A stretch of DNA of 6,221 nucleotides from a bacterium (GTDB lineage Bacteria > Bipolaricaulota > Bipolaricaulia > UBA7950 > UBA9294): contig DAOVHV010000065.1 of NCBI GenBank assembly GCA_030671645.1, positions 1 through 6,221 on the forward strand, in the 5' to 3' direction. The notes below the pieces were generated by a model, which was given only the letters and a program-made list of their open reading frames with translations, ran no database searches and was not told the origin of the DNA. The position numbers were made by a program, and so were the translations under genes. Numbering within the stretch: the stretch's first letter is position 1; each line of letters starts with the position of its first letter. Below are positions 1 through 5,228 of this stretch, one piece after another.

Positions 1-1
1 C

Positions 2-1081
2 GTCTTCTTTCACGAGATTGGCTGCTCGCATTGCGCACGCACCGAAGCATTCCTCGAATCGATCCACCCCAACTACCCACAGCTTGAGATCCTGCATTAC
101 GAAATCTCTGAGCCGGAGTCGTTGGGGCTTCTCGCCGGTCTCTTGGCTGCATATGGCGTCGAGAAAGATTCCGTTCCCATGATTTTCATCGGCAACGTCG
201 CTTGGATCGGGGGAACCTTCTTCGGGCTATACGACGAACCCTACACCGTCTCGGGCCGCGCCGCTGAGATGACGTTGGAAAGCGCCATACAACTGGCGAT
301 CGAAGAAAACGCCACTTCGCCGTTGGATCGAATCGAGGAAACAAATACGGCCAGCTTGACTGAAGGACTCACTACTCTAGCCGTCATTGTGGCTGCCGCC
401 ATTGACTCGGTCAATCCGTGCACGTTCGCCGTCCTTGTACTTCTGTTGGGAACGTTGATCATGGCGGAGCGCAAGGGCAAGAAGGGGCTCGTTCTGAAGG
501 CCGGTTTGGCGTTCACAGCTGCCGTCTACATCACGTACTTCCTGTTGGGCATCACCGCGTATAAGCTTACCGCGTTCGCCAGCGTTCAGAAGCCATTTAT
601 CATCGCTGTCTCTTGCCTGGCCGTCTTGCTTGGGTTATGGAACATGAAGGACTTCTTCGCCTATGGCAAGTGGTTCAGCATCGAAGTCCCGAAACGTTGG
701 CGCCCCACAGTGAAGCGACTGACGACTTCAGTCGTTTCCATACCCGGCGCATTCTTCGTGGGAATTCTCGATTCTCTGTTCTTGCTGCCTTGCTCATCGG
801 GGCCGTACCTCGCCATTATGGCCCTGCTGCACATGAACTTGCCGAATTCAAGCTCGGGAACAACCGATTCGGTGGCAATCCTGTACTTGTTGCTTTACAA
901 CCTGATCTTTATCCTACCGCTGTTGATCATCACGTTCGCCGTCCATTTTGGATACACAACCACGGCACGTGCCGAACGGTGGAGATCAGCGCGTTTGGGC
1001 AAGTTGCACCTGGCCTCGGGAATTCTTATGTTCTTGCTCGGCGCCGGTATGTTGGCGGCCGTATTCATGGGGTGGTTGTAG
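2..1081 (+). CDS. Thioredoxin-like/CcdA-type transmembrane thiol-disulfide transporter (5' partial)
   Basis: The reading frame is already open at the window edge, so the true start lies upstream; the TTG at 122 is internal. 359 residues are visible. Residues 1 to about 105 are a thioredoxin/glutaredoxin-like domain: a strand VFFHEIG leads to the CSHC active site (Cys8, Cys11), and a likely cis-proline follows in SVPMIF (about residue 59). From about residue 120 there are six hydrophobic segments typical of the CcdA/DsbD transmembrane family. The paired membrane cysteines sit in NPC (about residue 140, helix 1) and LPCSSGPY (about residue 264, helix 4). Known family role: carrying reducing power from cytoplasmic thioredoxin to extracytoplasmic disulfides. 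Inferred: the fused N-terminal domain is the outer-face partner of the membrane core. The stop is one base before the next gene, so the two are probably translationally coupled. Family assignment is secure; the physiological substrate (cytochrome c maturation, general disulfide reduction or other) is unknown. Confidence 0.88.
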   Translation, partial: VFFHEIGCSHCARTEAFLESIHPNYPQLEILHYEISEPESLGLLAGLLAAYGVEKDSVPMIFIGNVAWIGGTFFGLYDEPYTVSGRAAEMTLESAIQLAIEENATSPLDRIEETNTASLTEGLTTLAVIVAAAIDSVNPCTFAVLVLLLGTLIMAERKGKKGLVLKAGLAFTAAVYITYFLLGITAYKLTAFASVQKPFIIAVSCLAVLLGLWNMKDFFAYGKWFSIEVPKRWRPTVKRLTTSVVSIPGAFFVGILDSLFLLPCSSGPYLAIMALLHMNLPNSSSGTTDSVAILYLLLYNLIFILPLLIITFAVHFGYTTTARAERWRSARLGKLHLASGILMFLLGAGMLAAVFMGWL

Positions 1082-1082
1082 A

Positions 1083-1556
1083 ATGAGATTAGTAACGGCA
1101 GTCCTGGCCACACTGTGTATCTGCCTTGTTGCCTCCATTCCGGCAATCTCTGACGCCTCGGATCCCATCATCATCGCCTTCTATGAGGATGGATGTCCAA
1201 GCTGTGAAGAAATGGAAGAGCTGCTCACAGGGATGATGATCGGTACGCCGGAAACAGCTATTGCTCGTTACGAAATCACCGAGTCGGAGTCGATGGAGTT
1301 GCTGGTCGCGCTCGCAAAAGCCTACGACATCGAAGTGCCGTCCATGGTTCCCATCGTGTTCGTAGCGGAAGATGTCATCATCGGAATGGGGCGGACGCAA
1401 GAATTCTCGCTACGGAACGCCATTGGCGATTGTCTTTCCCTGGGCTGCGAATCCCCCATTGCACGGCTCCCGCTTTCCCAGCTGCGAGCCGACTTGCCGA
1501 GACTTGCTCTGTTCCTCGTGATGTTCCTCGCGCTCGCCTGGTTCCAGCTTCGTTAG
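1083..1556 (+). CDS. Exported/anchored thioredoxin-like protein with CPSC motif
   Basis: This is a 157-residue protein. The ATG at 1083 was chosen because it follows the previous stop (1079-1081) by one base and begins a good signal sequence: MRLV, then a hydrophobic stretch to about residue 21 and a possible cleavage site near SDAS. A longer same-frame start at 948 would lie inside the membrane-protein gene and add residues with no signal logic. Residues 28-125 form a thioredoxin-like domain with the CPSC active site (Cys38, Cys41) and a likely cis-proline at Pro90 (SMVPIVF). Cys117 and Cys122 form a second pair. Residues about 139-155 (LALFLVMFLALAW) are hydrophobic and probably anchor the C-terminus in the membrane. 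It resembles the N-terminal domain of the upstream protein, sharing FxxxGCxxC, YEI(S/T)ExES and a leucine/alanine-rich helix, so a domain duplication is likely. It is probably a redox partner of the upstream CcdA-like core; its substrate is unknown. Confidence 0.85.
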   Translation: MRLVTAVLATLCICLVASIPAISDASDPIIIAFYEDGCPSCEEMEELLTGMMIGTPETAIARYEITESESMELLVALAKAYDIEVPSMVPIVFVAEDVIIGMGRTQEFSLRNAIGDCLSLGCESPIARLPLSQLRADLPRLALFLVMFLALAWFQLR

Positions 1557-1570
1557 TTCGTACTACAGGA

Positions 1571-1580
1571 CGCAATTGCG
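1571..1580. promoter_or_regulatory. 10-bp perfect palindrome upstream of the sigma-factor gene
   Basis: CGCAATTGCG is a perfect inverted repeat in the 63-base gap between the thioredoxin-like gene and the sigma-factor gene. It lies two bases upstream of a TATACT -10-like hexamer, where a regulator could block polymerase. No T-run follows, so it is not a terminator. A 10-bp palindrome is expected a few times by chance in 6 kb, so only its position makes it noteworthy. Confidence 0.25.
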
Positions 1581-1582
1581 CG

Positions 1583-1588
1583 TATACT
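1583..1588 (+). promoter_or_regulatory. Possible -10 element for the sigma-factor gene
   Basis: TATACT matches the TATAAT consensus at five of six positions and lies 31 bases upstream of the sigma-factor ATG. No convincing -35 hexamer stands 16-18 bases upstream, and there is no extended -10 TG. The promoter may therefore be weak, activator-dependent, read by an alternative sigma factor, or absent, with transcription arriving from the redox genes upstream. Confidence 0.35.
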
Positions 1589-1619
1589 AGGTCGAGTAGA
1601 CGGGAATTGGGCGTGTGAT

Positions 1620-2417
1620 ATGGTCGAATCGAAGCATTCGGAGCTTGCCGATCTTACTAACGAGCGACTGATCGACACGCTTCGGCGTGCGATCGCAGGA
1701 GAATCCGAAGACCGATCTCCTTCGGAACTTCGCGAGGAGATCGTGAATCGAAACATCGGACTGGTGAAATCCATCGCGCTCAAATTCCGTAACTCGGGAG
1801 AGCTGCTCGACGACCTCATCCAAGCCGGGTACATCGGCTTGCTCAATGCTGTTTCCAACTTTGATTTGGCCCGTAGTAACCGTTTCTCGACATACGCCAG
1901 TTATCTGATTCAGGGGGAAATCCGCCACTACATTCGCGACAAACACTCCACCATACGCATCCCGCAGTGGGTACAAACCATGAATCGCCGCATTAAAGAA
2001 GCAGAGGAAGACATCTTCCAACAACAAGGTCGACCACCGACGTTGTCGGAATTGGCCGCCAAGGTCGAATTGCGAGAGGAGCAGGTCAGAATGCTGTTGC
2101 GCGGCCGCGAATCGATGGTGTATGTTTCCATCGATCAGGATCGCCGATCTGGAGATCCAAATCCAACACTACCCACCACGGAGCGCTTAATTGCAGAATC
2201 CAATGGCCTCTCCTTTGATATTCGCATGCGAATCCTGGCCGCCATTGAGCAGTTGACTGACATTCAGCAAGGAATAGTCCAAGGGTTGTTCTATCAAGGA
2301 AAGAGCCAATCGGAAGTTGGCAAGGAGATGGGAATCTCGCAGCGACAAGTGTCGAGAATGAAGGAGAGCATCCTTTCGGAGCTGCGAGAAGCCTATCAGC
2401 CGGAAGATGTAAACTAA
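1620..2417 (+). CDS. RNA polymerase sigma factor, sigma-70 group 3 (SigB/SigF/SigG-like)
   Basis: This is a 265-residue sigma factor that would direct RNA polymerase to a specific promoter set. Region 2 spans about residues 37-118: NRNIGLVKSIALKF (2.1), then DDLIQAGYIGLLNAV and FSTYASYLIQGEIRHYIRDK (2.2-2.4, core binding and -10 recognition). Region 3 spans about 121-165, including GRPPTLSELAAKVEL. Region 4 spans about 203-257, with a helix-turn-helix at about 228-249 (GKSQSEVGKEMGISQRQVSR) for the -35 element. Region 1.1 is absent and the length is about 250-270, as in stress, sporulation or flagellar-type group 3 factors. The GEIRHYIRDK stretch is closest to SigB/SigF/SigG types. The Shine-Dalgarno sequence is weak, with only a G-rich patch upstream. 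Group 3 factors are often held by an anti-sigma factor, but no anti-sigma kinase or anti-anti-sigma gene is in the window. The small protein downstream is the only local candidate. Confidence 0.93.
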   Translation: MVESKHSELADLTNERLIDTLRRAIAGESEDRSPSELREEIVNRNIGLVKSIALKFRNSGELLDDLIQAGYIGLLNAVSNFDLARSNRFSTYASYLIQGEIRHYIRDKHSTIRIPQWVQTMNRRIKEAEEDIFQQQGRPPTLSELAAKVELREEQVRMLLRGRESMVYVSIDQDRRSGDPNPTLPTTERLIAESNGLSFDIRMRILAAIEQLTDIQQGIVQGLFYQGKSQSEVGKEMGISQRQVSRMKESILSELREAYQPEDVN

Positions 2418-2449
2418 GAGTCGCCTGCATTAGGAATAATCGCAGCAGC

Positions 2450-2749
2450 ATGGGGGAGATCGCATTGATAGAGGCAAAAGAGGGTAACGATCTACTTACC
2501 CTGATTGGAACAGCCATTGAGCAGCTTCGGCAAAGCATCGAGTTGTTCGAGACGTCGTCTCAAGCAGAGGGAGTTACCCGTCTCTCATCCGTGATTCGTG
2601 AGATCGACACCTACATGGATCAAGCCCACGACGATCCGCTGTTGCAGCTTGCGCGCATCGATGTTTCCAGTCTTGCCACCGATCTGAAGGATATCAAGAG
2701 CGATCTGGTCGCCGTGATCGCGCAAGTGGATGACTCATCCTCTCCCTAG
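2450..2749 (+). CDS. Small helical protein of unknown function between sigma factor and SDR
   Basis: I do not recognise this protein. It has up to 99 residues, is acidic, and is predicted almost wholly helical from its leucine/isoleucine heptad-like spacing (LLTLIGTAIEQLRQSIELF, then LATDLKDIKSDLVAVIAQ). It has no cysteine, signal peptide, membrane segment or DNA-binding motif. The coordinates use the ATG at 2450. A TTG at 2465 is a serious alternative: it is preceded at six bases by GGGGGAG (2452-2458), whereas the ATG has only AGGA about 14 bases away. The TTG start would give 94 residues. The gene starts 32 bases after the sigma-factor stop, and its own stop is one base before the preferred SDR start, so the three are probably co-transcribed. 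A cytoplasmic regulator or chaperone-like coiled-coil partner of the sigma factor is possible, but this rests on position only. Confidence 0.7.
   Translation: MGEIALIEAKEGNDLLTLIGTAIEQLRQSIELFETSSQAEGVTRLSSVIREIDTYMDQAHDDPLLQLARIDVSSLATDLKDIKSDLVAVIAQVDDSSSP
2452..2458 (+). promoter_or_regulatory. Strong Shine-Dalgarno inside the start of the small protein
   Basis: GGGGGAG lies immediately after the ATG at 2450 and six bases before an in-frame TTG at 2465. This spacing is ideal for the TTG and useless for the ATG, so the real start may be 2465. Confidence 0.5.
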
Positions 2750-2750
2750 C

Positions 2751-3479
2751 ATGACCGCCAAGCCTTATGCCCTCATCACGGGAAGCACAAAGGGAATTGG
2801 CTTCTTCATTGCAAAAGAACTCGCGGAGTGTGGGTTTATACCCATCCTTAACTATCGAGAGGATGATGAAGTCGCCGATCGTGCCCTCAGTGAGATCAAG
2901 GCCATCTGTGGAGAGGCATTGGCCATTCAAGCCGATGTAACAACGGAATCCGGAGCGAGATCATTATTTGATTCCATATCGAAACGTGGCGCCGTCGCCG
3001 ATTTGCTGATCAACAACGTGGGCCGGTTCTTGCGCAAGCCGTTTCTCGAGACATCGCTCGGCGAGTGGCACGCCATCCTCGACAGCAACTTGACCAGTGC
3101 CGTCCTGTGCTGCCAACAGGTACTTCCTTCCATGCGGGAACGAAAGCAGGGACATATCATCAACATCGCAGCGATGCATGCCTCCCGGATTCGAGCCAGG
3201 CCGCATACACTGCCCTACGCCATCGCCAAGTCCGGCATCATTCATCTCACGCAAACTCTCGCCAAGACGGAAGGATCTTATGGAATTCGCGTGAATGCCG
3301 TGTGTCCGGGGTTCATTGCTGGTGGAGAACACACGCACGCCGAATACACCAACAGGGTTTCGCTGGGTCGCCTTGGTCAGCCCGAAGAGGTTGCGAAAGT
3401 GGTCGGGTTTCTCGCGTCGCAAGACGCGAGCTACGTTACAGGCGCTGTTCTCAACGTGCACGGAGGTGCACTGCTTTAG
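2751..3479 (+). CDS. Short-chain dehydrogenase/reductase (FabG-like SDR)
   Basis: This 242-residue protein is a classical-size NAD(P)-dependent SDR. The Rossmann motif TGSTKGIG is at residues 10-17, ADV at 61-63, NNVG (usual NNAG) at 88-91, and the structural Asn at about 113 in DSNLTSA. The catalytic pair is YAIAK (Tyr156, Lys160), followed by RVNAVCPGFI (180-189) and a C-terminal VTGAVLNVHGG. NYR after the second strand (35-37) suggests preference for NADP(H). The serine normally in the NISS-type strand appears as Ala141 (INIAAMH), with two extra residues before Tyr156, so the catalytic tetrad is unusual. The ATG at 2751 starts one base after the previous stop and gives a typical SDR N-terminus. 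An in-frame ATG at 2730 would add seven residues and overlap the previous gene; neither has a clear Shine-Dalgarno. The substrate cannot be read from sequence: 3-oxoacyl-ACP, a sugar, a steroid-like or a pterin ketone are all possible. Confidence 0.9.
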   Translation: MTAKPYALITGSTKGIGFFIAKELAECGFIPILNYREDDEVADRALSEIKAICGEALAIQADVTTESGARSLFDSISKRGAVADLLINNVGRFLRKPFLETSLGEWHAILDSNLTSAVLCCQQVLPSMRERKQGHIINIAAMHASRIRARPHTLPYAIAKSGIIHLTQTLAKTEGSYGIRVNAVCPGFIAGGEHTHAEYTNRVSLGRLGQPEEVAKVVGFLASQDASYVTGAVLNVHGGALL

Positions 3480-3513
3480 CAGCAGAATACCTCTGCATCA
3501 ACCATTGAATCGA

Positions 3514-4947
3514 CTAGTTGCCAACTTCCGCTTGATACCCACCGTTTGCCTGTTCTACCGTAATCAAAGTGGTTTGCTGTTCCCGCACCAACACATTGGT
3601 CAGCGTAATGGGGGGAGTGGCATCAATCACGATGGTGTAGGTCCCTGTGGGCAGCTGCGGTCCCGAGTCGCCCAGCCGGCCGGTGAAAACGATATTGCCT
3701 TCGGTGTCATAGACCGTGTAGCTAAACGGTGCCGCCATACTCAGGGCCTGACGCAGTTCTTCGCTGTTTTTCGCGTCGTAATACACGCCTTTGGTCACCT
3801 GAGCAATCTCGACCAATTGGTCTCGTGCGGGAATATTGCGGCTGATATCGAAGCCGACCACGTGAATGCGCAAATCGTATCCGAGGGCGATCAGGTCTTG
3901 GGCAGCCTGAACAGGATCTCCTCCACACGTTTCCATGCCGTCACTGATCAGCAAGATCAGTTGGGGATCGGTCATACTGGTCAAATCCGCCTTTGTTTGC
4001 TCCAATGCGTAGGCGATCGGTGTCGCTCCTGCCGGCTCAACGGCGCGAATCTCCGCCTGCAGGAGTTGACGTTGAATCGGCCCCACCGGAGTAATCAGTT
4101 CGCTCCGTTCGCAGCCGCCGAATTCGCGAATTCCAATAACCGCTCCATCGGGGAGATCATCCAACAGATCGATGATGACATCTTTGGCAACATCGATCTT
4201 GGCTTGTCCGTCGATCACTTCCAGCATACTGGATGACGTATCCAGGATGATCAGGAAGGTGCTGGGTGTGCTCTCAAAGGCAAACGCCAGATCTCCGACC
4301 GGGAGAAGCTCGAGGCTTCCGAACGCCTCTCCCGTGATAACAACTTCCGCTCGCCCCATCGCACCTACTGCATCAATGCTCGGGCCAGGGCAATCCGAAT
4401 GATCTTCGTCAGCGGGGACATCACTCAGCCGCACGTAACGGAAGGTATCATTTGCGTTGACGTAGGGAGCGATGTCTATGGCTCCCGGATACCCGACGAT
4501 TTCTCCCACGAAGATGAAGGAATAGCCATCCGAGCTGATTTCTACTCGAGCCGGATTCTGGTTGGTGTTATAGATGAACAGGTCGTTGCCAGGGACATCG
4601 ATCAGCACATTGTCGACGAACTCCAACACGAGGTATCCTCGATTGTCGATCACGCTCAATCGGAATCCTAACGAAACTGCGTTTGTGTCGCAGCCGTCGC
4701 AGCCGTCGCAGCCCTCACAATACGCGTCGGGCGGTCCGAGCGCCTCCTCGGGATCATCGAATGCAGCCCGCACGCAACTTGCAACGAGGAAATCGACGAC
4801 GCGATCAGCAAAAGCCGCATCCCCATGTGGAAACGTGATTCCGAAGTACGTCGCCGGCTCCGACCGGAGACCCGGACTGACCAGCACCACCAAGCAGACA
4901 ATCAAAAGACAATGAATAACCCATCGAAGGACCATCCTGGCCTTCAT
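3514..4947 (-). CDS. Secreted von Willebrand factor A (VWA) domain protein with Cys-rich insert
   Basis: This is a 477-residue exported protein. The start at 4947 is set by a perfect GGAGGTGA Shine-Dalgarno and the signal peptide that follows (KARMVLR, hydrophobic core about 10-23, likely cleavage near residues 26-30). A longer same-frame start at 4986 is unlikely. Residues about 45-205 form a beta-rich N-terminal domain (ALGPPD, LVLEFVDN, VPGNDLFIY, DGYSFIFVGE, FRYVRLSDV, SIDAVGA) of a type seen in bacterial surface proteins. It carries an insert with Cys77, Cys80, Cys83 and Cys86 in CEGCDGCDGCD. Residues about 229-405 are a VWA domain with a complete MIDAS: DTSSS (236-240), Thr309 in GATP, and Asp336 in SDG. 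Residues about 406-470 form a small beta domain (YTVYDTEGNIVFTGRL, LPTGTYTIVI). There is no lipobox, LPXTG or PEP-CTERM tail, so it is probably secreted or periplasmic. VWA domains usually bind proteins through a divalent metal; the partner is unknown. Confidence 0.9.
   Translation of the reverse strand: MKARMVLRWVIHCLLIVCLVVLVSPGLRSEPATYFGITFPHGDAAFADRVVDFLVASCVRAAFDDPEEALGPPDAYCEGCDGCDGCDTNAVSLGFRLSVIDNRGYLVLEFVDNVLIDVPGNDLFIYNTNQNPARVEISSDGYSFIFVGEIVGYPGAIDIAPYVNANDTFRYVRLSDVPADEDHSDCPGPSIDAVGAMGRAEVVITGEAFGSLELLPVGDLAFAFESTPSTFLIILDTSSSMLEVIDGQAKIDVAKDVIIDLLDDLPDGAVIGIREFGGCERSELITPVGPIQRQLLQAEIRAVEPAGATPIAYALEQTKADLTSMTDPQLILLISDGMETCGGDPVQAAQDLIALGYDLRIHVVGFDISRNIPARDQLVEIAQVTKGVYYDAKNSEELRQALSMAAPFSYTVYDTEGNIVFTGRLGDSGPQLPTGTYTIVIDATPPITLTNVLVREQQTTLITVEQANGGYQAEVGN
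4687..4719 (-). repeat. Short 9-bp tandem repeat encoding a CxxCxxCxxC cluster
   Basis: On the plus strand two exact copies of CAGCCGTCG lie at 4691-4708, with a degenerate copy at 4709-4717 and a partly similar unit before them. On the coding strand each unit encodes Cys-Asp-Gly, giving four cysteines spaced exactly three apart. The unit is a multiple of three, so slippage would add or remove cysteines without a frameshift. Confidence 0.75.
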
Positions 4948-4951
4948 CCCG

Positions 4952-4959
4952 TCACCTCC
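4952..4959 (-). promoter_or_regulatory. Shine-Dalgarno of the VWA gene
   Basis: GGAGGTGA on the minus strand is fully complementary to the usual 3' end of 16S rRNA. Four bases separate it from the ATG at 4947 (seven from the GGAGG core). It fixes the start of the VWA gene and suggests efficient translation. Confidence 0.85.
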
Positions 4960-4997
4960 GCCTCTTGGGATTCCACCGTGTTGCACCCATTGTATTC

Positions 4998-5026
4998 ATC
5001 ATAGAACGATTTGCTACAGAAGGCAA
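4998..5026 (-). promoter_or_regulatory. Sigma-70-type promoter for the VWA gene
   Basis: On the minus strand TTGCCT (5026-5021, four of six to TTGACA) and TATGAT (5003-4998, five of six to TATAAT) are separated by 17 bases. Transcription would start near 4991, leaving a leader of about 44 bases before the ATG at 4947. This looks like a housekeeping promoter. Confidence 0.6.
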
Positions 5027-5078
5027 ATAGACTGCTTCCCGATAGGGTTTCCATGTTTCCCAAGTTGGATGGATTCGG

Positions 5079-5107
5079 TTGACGGTCAGGAGTCCGTTGG
5101 CTAACAT
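5079..5107 (+). promoter_or_regulatory. Sigma-70-type promoter for tRNA-Leu
   Basis: TTGACG (5079-5084, five of six to TTGACA) and TAACAT (5102-5107, four of six, keeping the key first, second and last bases) are separated by 17 bases. The start site would be near 5114, only a few bases before the tRNA at 5118, as expected for a tRNA promoter. It may also supply transcription to plsX. Confidence 0.6.
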
Positions 5108-5117
5108 CACGCAAGTT

Positions 5118-5206
5118 GCCGAGGTGGCGGAATTGGCAGACGCGCATGGTTGAGGGCCATGTGGACTTTAACGTCCGTGCGGGTTCAAGTCCCGCCCTCG
5201 GCACCA
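5118..5206 (+). tRNA. tRNA-Leu (GAG anticodon)
   Basis: The gene folds as a complete class II tRNA of 89 bases. The acceptor stem GCCGAGG pairs with CCTCGGC (5196-5202). The anticodon stem CATGG/CCATG (5145-5149/5157-5161) encloses loop TTGAGGG, with anticodon GAG at 5152-5154. The long variable arm carries GGAC/GTCC (5163-5166/5173-5176). The T-arm is GCGGG-TTCAAGT-CCCGC (5179-5195). Discriminator A (5203) and an encoded CCA (5204-5206) complete it. The long variable arm and A discriminator agree with leucine identity; GAG reads CUC and CUU codons. No intron or damage is visible. Confidence 0.98.
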
Positions 5207-5215
5207 AATTGAAAC

Positions 5216-5219
5216 GGAG
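5216..5219 (+). promoter_or_regulatory. Shine-Dalgarno of plsX
   Basis: GGAG stands nine bases before the ATG at 5229 and supports that start. It lies only 10 bases past the tRNA 3' end, leaving almost no room for a separate promoter between the two genes. Confidence 0.6.
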
Positions 5220-5228
5220 AGCGCGCCT

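Noticed and set aside
613..1086. 157-codon open frame overlapping the CcdA-like gene
   Set aside because: It is in another frame of a clearly coding membrane-protein gene; its translation is rich in His, Arg and Trp with no domain.
1587..2027. 146-codon minus-strand open frame opposite the sigma-factor gene
   Set aside because: It is antisense to conserved sigma region 2; no ribosome site or family motif is evident.
3471..3497. Small hairpins between the convergent SDR and VWA genes (CTGC/GCAG; GCAGA/TCTGC)
   Set aside because: The stems are only 4-5 bp and compete with each other. Neither strand has a T-run after them, so they do not support a terminator call.
4120..4133. 14-bp perfect palindrome GAATTCGCGAATTC
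   Set aside because: It lies inside the VWA coding region, encoding part of the IREFGG stretch. A palindrome of this length is expected with fair probability in 6 kb, and no regulatory setting is evident.
3295..4236. 313-codon open frame on the plus strand across the end of the SDR gene and the VWA gene
   Set aside because: It is an antisense shadow of the VWA gene. The minus-strand frame has a signal peptide, Shine-Dalgarno and MIDAS motifs; this one has no recognisable domain.
4947..5017. Possible lipoprotein signal in the VWA protein because of cysteines in its signal segment
   Set aside because: The residues before Cys13 and Cys18 do not fit a lipobox (no small residue before the cysteine), and the hydrophobic core continues past both.
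5018..5040. Weak inverted repeat GAAG/CTTC in the divergent region
   Set aside because: The stem is four bases with a long loop and overlaps the VWA promoter -35; indistinguishable from chance.
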